From Acidobacteriota bacterium (GTDB taxonomy: Bacteria > Acidobacteriota > Vicinamibacteria > Vicinamibacterales > CAVVIG01), in NCBI GenBank assembly GCA_016195295.1, contig JACPZV010000545.1, positions 1 through 6,623 on the forward strand: 6,623 nucleotides of DNA, given 5' to 3'. The translations under genes were made by a program, and so were the position numbers. Positions 1 to 6,623 of this stretch are shown here, one piece after another (within the stretch, counting starts at the first letter, position 1; each line of letters begins with the position of its first letter). The notes below the pieces were generated by a model. That model did no database searches and was not told the origin of the DNA. It worked only from the letters and a program-made list of their open reading frames with translations.

Positions 1-2061
1 CCATTCGCCTTTGTACAAGGTTTCTTTGAGCGGTTCGATCCCCACTGGATCGCGAAGCGCGCCCAACGACTCGATGGCCCGCACGTAGACCGTCGCGAGC
101 GCGCCGCGATGATCGACGTGCCGCAGGATGTACGCGAACAACGGCGCGGCCCCCTCGTCGCGGACCATGCTGACGGACTGCATGATGGCGTCCCGCGACC
201 GCGTGGTGCCGCTGGCCAGCGCCTGCTCGAGAATGCGATACGCCGCGTCGCTGCCGATATTGAGAATCGCGCGCACGGCCTCGCGCTGCACCTGCGGCTC
301 GTTGTCGTCGAGCAGCTCGGTCAGGTCGGGCAGCGCCTCGCTGCCGCCGAACTGCCGCATCAACTGAATCGCCGTCCGGCGAACCACAGGGTTCTGCGCG
401 TTCTTCAACCGCTCGATCGTGGGCCGCGCCACCGATCCGAACGCGATCAGAATCGACGTCAGCCGCTCGCGCGTCCGCGGCCGCTCCTCGGCCGACAGCG
501 CTTCCGCCAGCGGGCGCACGAGCACCTCGCCGAGCGACACGCACATCGCCTTGACCCGCGAGAACTGCGCCTCGTCTATCGTCGCGAGGTGCGTCGTGAT
601 GTGCCGCATCATCGAGCCGGCAATCAGCAGTTCGATCGCGATGATCGCGTGCTGGCGTCTCGCGGTGCCGCCCGAACCGCCCGCTTCGCTGACGAGCACG
701 CCGATGAGCGACTGCGCCGCATCGAAGTCGCCGACGAGGAGCAGATCCTCGAGCAGGCCGACCACGGGGGTCATCAGTTCACCCCACCGCTTCTCGTCCT
801 CCTCGATGCGCAGCAAATCGAGCAGCAGCGTCAGGTCGAGCGCCCGGAGCGCGCTGGTGGCCACCGTGCCCAGCCACGCGCTGACGCGCTCGGGCGGATC
901 GTCGCTGACTTGATCGACCTCGATGGCTTTGGTACGGGCGGCCGAAAGCTCCCGGCCGTACTCGTCGGAGACGAACGGCTTGTCCGAGTACGACGTAAGC
1001 AACTTCTCCGCGACCTGGTTCCAGACCGACTCGAAGCCTTCCGTGCTGCCAAGCGGCGAGGCCGCGACGTCGTCGCGCGCGAGCGCGAGGAGGCGCTGTT
1101 GCTGATCCGAGTCCTTGACGAGCGTCTGAAACGCTTGCGCGAGCCGGTCGGTCGGCGTCGTCTCCGCGATCACGTTGCGCGCCACGAAGCGCGCGATCGT
1201 CCCGTCCGACATGCGGCTGACCACCGATTGCACCAACTGCGGCCCCTCGTCATCGCCGCGGTGATGGAGCAGTCCGAGCAGCATGTCCGGCGAGAGCTGG
1301 CCGACCGCCGAGGCCATGTTGCCCAGGACCGGCTCGAGGCGTTCCGGCTGGCTCTTCGAGACGACTTCGACGATGCCGCGGAGCATGCGCAACAGCGCGG
1401 CGGTCTTGGCGCCGACCCCGCCGCCGCCGTCCGGGCTTTTTTGGAGCGTCGCCATGAGATCGGTGAGCCGTTCGCTATCACCGGCAATGCCGAGCAGCTC
1501 CTCGATGGCGGAGGCGTCGAGATCGAACGCGCTGCCTTGGAGGCAGTTCGCGATCACGCGATCCCAGACCGCCGATTCGCCCCCCCTCCGCTCGCGCAGC
1601 ACTTCGGCGTAGTCGATCTCGCGCAGCTCGATGTGCCGCCCGGCCATCGTCGTCCAGACGCGCGCGATGCCGCCGTCGAGGCGGATGGCGTTCGGCTCGC
1701 GCCCGAGCAGCAGCAGAAACGCGCGCCACGCCTCGACGTCGCCGCCGGCGTGCACCGTCATCTCCCCGATGAGGTGGCTGTGCAGGAGCGTCGCGAGTTC
1801 GGTCACCGCCGGGTCGGGCCGGGCGGGCGCGCAGTCGTTGAGCAGCAGCGCGTCGGGCAACACCGTCATTTTGAGCGAGGCCGGCAGCGCGGCGGGCGAC
1901 GTGATGTGCGCGATCCGGCCCAACGTGGCCGCGATCGCCGGGTGGCCCGTCGGATACAGCATGACCGCGCGCGCCGCGGCCTTGCAGGCCCGCGCGAAGT
2001 CCACCAGCCGCGCGGTGTCTGCCGCGCTGAGGGGCGCCGGGGCGTCGGTCGATTCGGCCAT
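1..2061 (-). CDS. HEAT-repeat protein with shared N-terminal module, second copy (3' end beyond window)
   Basis: This frame is open for 687 codons from the ATG at 2061-2059 to the window edge, with no stop. I do not recognise a named family. Residues 1-157 form a module seen in both upstream genes, with Y36-x(3)-H40-P41 after the first helix and a strand ending LLLND near 72-76. Residues about 165-510 are predicted all-helical. From about 520 there are HEAT-type repeats, such as NPVVRRTAIQLMRQFG and EPQVQREAVRAILNIG. No signal peptide or membrane segment is visible, so it is probably a cytoplasmic scaffold. It aligns along its length with the product of 5635-3425, and residue 687 falls opposite residue 687 there, so roughly 50 residues are probably missing. 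The ATG overlaps the stop of the HD-GYP gene (TGATG), suggesting translational coupling. A GTG directly before the ATG is an alternative start. The coding call is firm; the function is unknown. Confidence 0.9.
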   Translation of the reverse strand, partial: MAESTDAPAPLSAADTARLVDFARACKAAARAVMLYPTGHPAIAATLGRIAHITSPAALPASLKMTVLPDALLLNDCAPARPDPAVTELATLLHSHLIGEMTVHAGGDVEAWRAFLLLLGREPNAIRLDGGIARVWTTMAGRHIELREIDYAEVLRERRGGESAVWDRVIANCLQGSAFDLDASAIEELLGIAGDSERLTDLMATLQKSPDGGGGVGAKTAALLRMLRGIVEVVSKSQPERLEPVLGNMASAVGQLSPDMLLGLLHHRGDDEGPQLVQSVVSRMSDGTIARFVARNVIAETTPTDRLAQAFQTLVKDSDQQQRLLALARDDVAASPLGSTEGFESVWNQVAEKLLTSYSDKPFVSDEYGRELSAARTKAIEVDQVSDDPPERVSAWLGTVATSALRALDLTLLLDLLRIEEDEKRWGELMTPVVGLLEDLLLVGDFDAAQSLIGVLVSEAGGSGGTARRQHAIIAIELLIAGSMMRHITTHLATIDEAQFSRVKAMCVSLGEVLVRPLAEALSAEERPRTRERLTSILIAFGSVARPTIERLKNAQNPVVRRTAIQLMRQFGGSEALPDLTELLDDNEPQVQREAVRAILNIGSDAAYRILEQALASGTTRSRDAIMQSVSMVRDEGAAPLFAYILRHVDHRGALATVYVRAIESLGALRDPVGIEPLKETLYKGEW

Positions 2062-2063
2062 CA
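2059..2063 (-). promoter_or_regulatory. TGATG stop/start overlap (translational coupling site)
   Basis: The TGA of the HD-GYP gene and the ATG of the second HEAT gene share one base on the minus strand. Such overlaps commonly let a terminating ribosome restart on the next gene. Only a weak GAAG, eight bases upstream of the ATG, resembles a Shine-Dalgarno sequence, so coupling probably supplies most initiation and would keep the two products in a fixed ratio. Confidence 0.6.
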
Positions 2064-3416
2064 CATGTACTTCAACGGATCGATGCCGACCGATTCGGGG
2101 TCCACGGCTTCGATCACGGCGCGCGGATGTTCGCCGCGCGCGTCGCGATCCCACGTGTTGGCCAGCATCGGTTCCTCCAGGCAGGCCCCGGTCGCGTCTG
2201 CGACGATCTTCACCTGCGGGCGGAACGGGTCGGTGGGATGTTCCGCCGTGACGACTGCGAGCTCCTCGGTGTTCAGCCGTACGAGGTTCCCGACCGGAAA
2301 CAGGCCCATCAGGTTCACGAAGCGCTTCAGCAGCGGCTGATTGAAGGCCGGGCTGCCCTGCTCGCCCATGATGTTGCGGATGCGGTCGGTCGCGAGCCCC
2401 TGGCGATACGGGCGGGTGCTTCGCAGCGCGTCGAACACGTCGGCGATCGACACGATCATCGTGCACAGATTCAGCTTCCGGCTGCCGATCTTCTCTGGGT
2501 ACCCGCTGAGATCCTGCTTCAAGTGGTGCTCGAACGCCACGATGGGCGCCAGCGCCGGCATCTCGGGCGTGCGCCTCAAGATGTGCGCGCCGTCGACCAC
2601 GTGACGCTTCATGATCTCGAATTCTTCTCTGCTGAGCTTGTCAGGTTTGTTCAGCACTTCGAGCGGCGTGTTCACCTTGCCGATGTCGTGCATGAGCGCG
2701 GCGAACCCGAACTCGCGCAACAGCGGGCCGTCGATGTTCAGCGTGCGCGCCTGCGCCATCGCCAGCGCTGACACGTTCACCATGTGCGTGAAGGTGTAGT
2801 TGTCGTATTTCTTCAGCGCCGTGAGCGCCATCAGCGACGTGCGGTCCTGCGACACGAGCCGTGCGAGCCCGTCGATGATCTTGCGTGCGGCGCCGGGGTC
2901 GGGCTGGTCGCCCGCCTTGGCCGCCTGCCACAACGTCTCCGCGGTTTCGACGGCGGTCGCGTACACGCGCTTCGCGGCCGCGATGCCCGCCTGATCGTCC
3001 GTCACGTCTTCGACGATCACCTTGCCAAGCTCAATGTGGCGCACTCCGCGCGCCGTCAATTGGTCGGCCAACGGAACCTGTGACTGGCGGTCGCCGAGCA
3101 CCGTGATGAACTGACGGATCTCGTCGCGCGTCAGCCCCCGTGTAAACGTGACCTTTTCGATCTCGCGATCGCGCACGTCCCGCGCGAAGCCGACGAGCGC
3201 GGCGGTGCCGCGCGGCAGCCGCACGCCATCGACGACGATTTCGTCGTCGATGAAGCCGACGACGACGCTCGCTGCCGTTTGCAGCGCCTCGCGCGTGGCG
3301 GTGAGCAGGCCGTCGAGGCCGCGCTGCACGAGCGGATGCGTCGGCGAGTACAAATCGGCGCCGCGGACTGCCGTGGCGAGACGCCGAACCAAGTCTTCCG
3401 CTTTGCGGGGGTCCAT
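2061..3416 (-). CDS. HD-GYP domain protein (putative cyclic-di-GMP phosphodiesterase) with shared N-terminal module
   Basis: The 451-residue product has three parts. Residues 1-135 are the module shared with both neighbours (Y23-x(3)-H27-P28; strand ending VVDG near 61-64). About 195-385 is an HD-GYP domain. About 380-451 is a small C-terminal region of the kind that often follows HD-GYP domains. Visible metal-ligand candidates are H211, H243-D244 within HDIGK (243-247), H272, H297-H298 and D326. The GYP tripeptide is at 305-307, followed by ADVFDALRSTRPYR. HD-GYP enzymes hydrolyse cyclic-di-GMP to pGpG or GMP, so this is probably a cytosolic phosphodiesterase or a sensor of that nucleotide. 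The usual HHExxDGxGYP motif reads HHLKQDLSGYP here, and there is no receiver, PAS or membrane sensor domain. The ATG lies 8 bases after the stop of the upstream HEAT gene and lacks a strong Shine-Dalgarno sequence, so coupled translation is likely. The domain call is secure; activity is inferred. Confidence 0.93.
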   Translation of the reverse strand: MDPRKAEDLVRRLATAVRGADLYSPTHPLVQRGLDGLLTATREALQTAASVVVGFIDDEIVVDGVRLPRGTAALVGFARDVRDREIEKVTFTRGLTRDEIRQFITVLGDRQSQVPLADQLTARGVRHIELGKVIVEDVTDDQAGIAAAKRVYATAVETAETLWQAAKAGDQPDPGAARKIIDGLARLVSQDRTSLMALTALKKYDNYTFTHMVNVSALAMAQARTLNIDGPLLREFGFAALMHDIGKVNTPLEVLNKPDKLSREEFEIMKRHVVDGAHILRRTPEMPALAPIVAFEHHLKQDLSGYPEKIGSRKLNLCTMIVSIADVFDALRSTRPYRQGLATDRIRNIMGEQGSPAFNQPLLKRFVNLMGLFPVGNLVRLNTEELAVVTAEHPTDPFRPQVKIVADATGACLEEPMLANTWDRDARGEHPRAVIEAVDPESVGIDPLKYM

Positions 3417-3424
3417 GGCGCTGC

Positions 3425-5635
3425 TTACGGCTTCCCTCTGGCCTGGACGATCTTCCGGGGCGACCTGTCGCCGGTCTTCGCCGCGCCGGCGAGCGCGGCC
3501 TGCGCTTTCGCGCTGCCGATGCGCGCGAGCGCATTGACCCCGCGCTCCTTGATTGCCCGCGCCTTCTTGCGCCGCCAGAACGAACGCACCTGAATGGCGG
3601 CGACCAGTGACGGAATCGCGTCGTCGCTCCCGACGGTGCCGAGCGCCGTCAGTGTCTCGAGCACGACCTCGTGATCTGGCCCGAGCGCCTGGCTCTCGGC
3701 GACGATGCGCGCGAGTATGGGAACGACGCGCGCATCGCGATCGGCGACCAGCGCGTCGATGACGGCTGCCCGCACCTCGCCGGTGGCCGCACGAAGAATC
3801 GTATGGATCGCGCGCGCGGCAGATGGATCCGGGATACTGCTGAGGGCAGACACGGCCGCTCGCGCCACGCGCGGGTCGCCCTTCCGGAGCAGCGACTGCA
3901 ACAATGGTACCCCGTCAGGCACCGCAATCCGTCCAAGCAGCCGCGCGCAGTGCCGCTGGACGAACCAGTGTTCGTCGTTGACCAGGGATGCCAGCCGGCT
4001 CACCGCCGCGCGGCCGAAACGAACGGTCAGCTCGGCGGCGCGCTGGAACGCGACGGTCTCCTGTTCGCTGGCCAGGACCGACTTCAGCGCTTCGATGCTC
4101 GACGGACCGATCGTCGTGACCATGCCGCTCAGCGTCTCCAGCGTCTGAACGTCGATGTCCCCGAGCAGCAGCGCCGTTTCGCGCATGGCGGTCGATTCGC
4201 CCAGGCGATCGAGTGCCTGGCGGCAGGCGCCGCTGCCGATGGCGGTTGATGCGGCGCGATCAACGAGGGCCCCCGTGACCGCCCGTGCATCGTCGTAGGC
4301 ACCCGACATGAGAAGGTCCTCGGCCAGCGCCGCCATGTCGTGCGCGATCTCGCCGGCTCGGTCCGCATCGCGCTCGATAGTGAGCAGGTCGATGAGCAGC
4401 GTGACCGACAGAGTGCGAACGTTCTCCTGGCCGAGGCTCTGCATCCACGCGGGGAGTTCCGGCGGGAGGTCGCCGGCCGCCAGCCGCTCGGCGCGCCCGC
4501 CGACGCCGTCGAGCGCGGCGCGGTACGAGTCCGACACGTACGGCGCATCGTTGTAGGCGATGAGCAGCTCCTCGGCCGACGTCCACAGCACCTGAAACTG
4601 CCCGGACTTTCCGAAGTCGGTTTCGCTCAGCAGGGTTCGCGTCATGGCCAGCACGCGGCGTTTTCGGTCTTCGTCGGGTGCGATGGTGTTGAAGATCGTC
4701 GCCAGTCGATCGGACGCGCGTCCTTCGAGCGCCAGCGCCGTTGCCAGCAACTGCGCCACCTTGACGTCGTCGAACGCCGCCGTCATCCCGCGGACGACCG
4801 CGACACCGGCGTCCACCTCGTCAGGGCTCTGCATCAACTGCATGACGACGTGCGGATCGAGTTGCGTGGCCGCGGCCGCCAGATTGCCCATCACCTCGGG
4901 GAGACGATCAGGGGACATGACCGAGACGATGGTCGTCAGGTGACGGAACGCGGCCAACACCGTCGCGGCCTGCGACGCGATCATCGGCGACCCGTCGGCG
5001 GCGCACTTCGGCGCCATGACGGCCGTGGCGAGATCGGCGATGTCGCCGGCGTTGCCCGCGATCGCCAGCAGCCGCTGTTGCTCGCGCTCGTCGAACACCG
5101 CGTGCTGGCCGCCGGCAATCGCCATCACGATGGAAGGCCAGAGGTCGTCCCGCTTGGCCGGTTCGGCCACGTCGCGTCGCGCGAAGATCTTGTCGTAATC
5201 GAGTTGCTCGACCACGAGCGACGGGTGACCTTCGGTCGCCCAGATCTTCGCCGGGCCGCCCAGGCTCCGACGTTCTTCCGTGTCGACCGCCAGGAGACGC
5301 AGCAACCTGGCGATGCCGTCGTACGAGATGTCGCCGAGAAAGGTGATGTGCACCAGGTCCCGATCGTGCAGCATCGCCGCCGCCTCGGCGATCGCCAGAT
5401 CGGTTTGCGCCGGCGCAAGGCCGTCGATGAGCAGCGTGTCCGGCGTGATGCCGATGCCGAACGCCGAGCCCAGCGACGATTGTCTGACGGCCTCGCACAA
5501 GCGTTCGACGGTGGCTTGCACTGCGGGATGCTCGGGCGGATACATCGTCCAGTTGCGGGCCGCGACCAGGAGGGCGCGGGCCAGTTGCAGCAAGCCCCGC
5601 GACAGTTCCGGGGAAAGCTGGGACGCCTGAGCCAT
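3425..5635 (-). CDS. HEAT-repeat protein with shared N-terminal module, first copy
   Basis: The 736-residue product opens the minus-strand operon. I chose the ATG at 5635-5633 (MAQASQLSPEL) because the frame upstream of it is antisense to the divergent phosphorylase, has His/Arg-rich shadow composition, and has no counterpart in the paralog, which aligns from its own ATG. Residues 1-150 are the shared module (Y32-x(3)-H36-P37; strand ending LLIDG at 68-72). Residues about 165-500 are mostly helical without a recognised domain. About 505-720 are HEAT-type repeats, for example DPRVARAAVSALSSIPDP. The end is strongly basic, including FWRRKKARAIKERG at 686-699 and RSPRKIVQARGKP at 724-736. No catalytic motif, signal peptide or membrane segment is seen. 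HEAT solenoids normally act as protein-binding scaffolds, so a partner-binding role in a complex with its operon mates is plausible but unproven. Confidence 0.9.
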   Translation of the reverse strand: MAQASQLSPELSRGLLQLARALLVAARNWTMYPPEHPAVQATVERLCEAVRQSSLGSAFGIGITPDTLLIDGLAPAQTDLAIAEAAAMLHDRDLVHITFLGDISYDGIARLLRLLAVDTEERRSLGGPAKIWATEGHPSLVVEQLDYDKIFARRDVAEPAKRDDLWPSIVMAIAGGQHAVFDEREQQRLLAIAGNAGDIADLATAVMAPKCAADGSPMIASQAATVLAAFRHLTTIVSVMSPDRLPEVMGNLAAAATQLDPHVVMQLMQSPDEVDAGVAVVRGMTAAFDDVKVAQLLATALALEGRASDRLATIFNTIAPDEDRKRRVLAMTRTLLSETDFGKSGQFQVLWTSAEELLIAYNDAPYVSDSYRAALDGVGGRAERLAAGDLPPELPAWMQSLGQENVRTLSVTLLIDLLTIERDADRAGEIAHDMAALAEDLLMSGAYDDARAVTGALVDRAASTAIGSGACRQALDRLGESTAMRETALLLGDIDVQTLETLSGMVTTIGPSSIEALKSVLASEQETVAFQRAAELTVRFGRAAVSRLASLVNDEHWFVQRHCARLLGRIAVPDGVPLLQSLLRKGDPRVARAAVSALSSIPDPSAARAIHTILRAATGEVRAAVIDALVADRDARVVPILARIVAESQALGPDHEVVLETLTALGTVGSDDAIPSLVAAIQVRSFWRRKKARAIKERGVNALARIGSAKAQAALAGAAKTGDRSPRKIVQARGKP

Positions 5636-5641
5636 GGAGTG

Positions 5642-5647
5642 ATTATC
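5642..5647 (-). promoter_or_regulatory. Putative -10 element for the HEAT/HD-GYP operon
   Basis: The minus strand reads GATAAT, one mismatch from TATAAT, and is followed by exactly six bases (CACTCC) and then the ATG at 5635. A start site seven bases past the hexamer would be the A of the ATG, so the transcript would be leaderless. That fits the lack of a Shine-Dalgarno sequence. No -35 hexamer is convincing at 16-18 bases spacing; that stretch lies inside the first codons of the phosphorylase gene. The assignment rests on motif and position only. Confidence 0.45.
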
Positions 5648-5650
5648 CGA

Positions 5651-5656
5651 TATACT
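5651..5656 (+). promoter_or_regulatory. Putative -10 element for the phosphorylase gene
   Basis: The plus strand reads TATACT, one mismatch from TATAAT, nine bases before the ATG at 5666. The start site would fall at about 5662-5664, leaving a leader of only a few bases and no room for a ribosome binding site. An overlapping GATATA at 5649-5654 is an alternative that mirrors the opposite-strand hexamer. Only a poor -35 candidate (CTGAGC, 5627-5632, 18-base spacing, three matches to TTGACA) is visible, inside the start of the opposing gene. Confidence 0.4.
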
Positions 5657-5665
5657 GCCCGCCGG

Positions 5666-6623
5666 ATGCGCGCGGTCGACGTCATCATGAAGAAGCGGGA
5701 TGGCGGCTCGCTGACCCGCGAGGAGATCCGCTTCTTCGTGGACGGCGTGACCGCCGGGACGCTGCCCGAGTATCAAGCCTCCGCGCTGCTGATGGCGGTG
5801 CTGCTCCGCGGTATGACCGCGGAGGAAACCGCCTGGCTCACCGATGCGATGGTGCACTCCGGCACCCGCGTCGATCTGAGCGACATTCCCGGCGTGAAGG
5901 TCGACAAGCACAGTACCGGCGGCGTCGGCGACAAGACGTCGTTGATTCTCGCGCCGCTCGCCGCCGCGTGCGGCGTGCCCGTGCCGATGATGTCGGGCCG
6001 CGGCCTCGGGCACACCGGCGGCACCTTGGACAAACTCGAGTCGATTCCCGGCTTCCGCGTGAATCTGTCGATCGAGGAGATGAAGACGGCGCTCGCGCGG
6101 ACGCGCTGCGCCATGATCGGTCAGACCTCGCAGATCGCCCCCGCCGACAAGACGCTGTACGCGCTGCGCGACGTGACGGCGACGGTCGAGAGCATTCCGC
6201 TCATCAGCGCGTCGATCATGAGCAAGAAAATCGCCGAGGGCATCGACGCCCTGGTCCTGGACGTCAAGACCGGCAGCGGCGCGTTCATGAAGACCGAGGC
6301 CGACTCGCGTCGGCTGGCCGAGTCGCTCGTCGCGATCGGCAACGCGTCCGGCGTTCGAACCGAAGCCGTGATCACGGCGATGGAGACGCCGCTCGGGTGC
6401 GCCGTGGGCAACGCGCTCGAGGTGATCGAATGCCTCGACGTGCTGAAGGGAAGCGGCCCGGAGGATTTGATTGAAGTATCGGTCGAGTTAACTGCGCGGA
6501 TGCTCGTGCTCGGGAAGGCGGCCACCGATCGCGCCGACGCCGAGCGGCGCGTCCGCGGGGCGATTCGTTCCGGCGAAGGCCTCGAACGTTTCCGGCAGAT
6601 CATCGAAACACAGGATGGTGATC
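5666..6623 (+). CDS. pdp: Pyrimidine-nucleoside / thymidine phosphorylase (3' end beyond window)
   Basis: This enzyme reversibly cleaves thymidine, deoxyuridine and often uridine with phosphate, giving the free base and (deoxy)ribose-1-phosphate, in cytosolic nucleoside salvage. The 319 visible residues start MRAVDVIMKKRDGG and are close to family consensus throughout. Seen directly: phosphate-site K81-H82-S83 in DKHSTGGVGDK, S92, S110 and T120 in the family signature SGRGLGHTGGTLDKLE, and base-binding R168, S183 and K187 (equivalent to R171, S186 and K190 of E. coli DeoA). It lacks the short insertion before the KHSTGG loop found in E. coli DeoA and has VKTGSGAFMKT, so it resembles Bacillus-type Pdp more, which accepts both uridine and thymidine. 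Family members have about 435 residues, so the last quarter, including most of the C-terminal domain, lies outside. The start at 5666 matches Bacillus Pdp in length; the ATG at 5687 would remove conserved residues. Confidence 0.95.
   Translation, partial: MRAVDVIMKKRDGGSLTREEIRFFVDGVTAGTLPEYQASALLMAVLLRGMTAEETAWLTDAMVHSGTRVDLSDIPGVKVDKHSTGGVGDKTSLILAPLAAACGVPVPMMSGRGLGHTGGTLDKLESIPGFRVNLSIEEMKTALARTRCAMIGQTSQIAPADKTLYALRDVTATVESIPLISASIMSKKIAEGIDALVLDVKTGSGAFMKTEADSRRLAESLVAIGNASGVRTEAVITAMETPLGCAVGNALEVIECLDVLKGSGPEDLIEVSVELTARMLVLGKAATDRADAERRVRGAIRSGEGLERFRQIIETQDGD

Noticed and set aside
109..2340. A 743-codon open frame on the plus strand.
   Set aside because: It lies codon-for-codon antisense to the left HEAT-repeat gene, where high G+C content makes antisense stops rare (TTA, CTA and TCA codons are scarce). 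Its product is Arg/His/Asp-rich without domains, and it runs on into the antisense of the HD-GYP gene. The minus-strand reading has paralogy and HEAT repeats.
3417..3424. A possible separate promoter or terminator between the first HEAT gene and the HD-GYP gene.
   Set aside because: The gap is only 8 bases, with no hairpin or T-run and no -10-like hexamer, so read-through in one operon is the simpler reading.
2641..3537. Several 60-170 codon open frames on both strands across the HD-GYP gene and its upstream junction.
   Set aside because: They overlap the HD-GYP and HEAT coding frames fully, are Arg/Ala-rich, and show no domain, start signal or independent spacing.
5636..6013. A 126-codon N-terminal extension of the first HEAT-repeat gene, starting at 6013.
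   Set aside because: It is antisense to the highly conserved phosphorylase coding sequence, has shadow-like His/Arg/Gly composition, and has no counterpart in the paralog. The ATG at 5635 fits both the paralog's N-terminus and the -10 element.
5968..6603. Open frames overlapping the phosphorylase gene (5968-6474 plus; 5773-6114 and 6121-6603 minus).
   Set aside because: The phosphorylase frame carries every expected catalytic and signature residue across this stretch. The other frames are low-complexity by-products of high G+C content.

Overview
The window is high-G+C bacterial chromosomal DNA, almost fully coding, with codon use dominated by G/C at third positions. No rRNA, tRNA or other taxonomic marker is present. 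The gene types would suit Acidobacteriota (for example Vicinamibacteria) or another predatory or soil lineage, but that placement is a guess.

Layout. Positions 1-5635 hold three genes on the minus strand, packed as an operon. In transcription order they are: a 736-residue HEAT-repeat protein (5635-3425), a 451-residue HD-GYP domain protein (3416-2061), and a second HEAT-repeat protein, a full-length paralog of the first, that runs off the left edge (2061 to below 1). The first junction is 8 bases and the second is a one-base TGATG stop/start overlap. On the plus strand, starting 30 bases from the first HEAT gene, is a divergent pyrimidine-nucleoside/thymidine phosphorylase gene (5666 to beyond 6623). 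There is no gene-free stretch over 300 bases. The only intergenic DNA of note is the 30-base divergent promoter region at 5636-5665. I see no mobile element, CRISPR array, RNA gene or intrinsic terminator.

How the genes may work together. All three minus-strand proteins begin with what looks like the same roughly 135-155 residue module: a helix ending in a Y-x(3)-H-P motif, then a strand ending in DG or ND, then a helix/strand segment. In the middle gene this module is joined to an HD-GYP domain (the cyclic-di-GMP phosphodiesterase family). In the flanking genes it is joined to long helical HEAT-type solenoids. The A-B-A' order, tight packing and shared module suggest one signalling or scaffolding unit that I do not recognise as a named system. 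The phosphorylase belongs to nucleoside salvage and is probably unrelated, except that its start region overlaps the control region of the operon.
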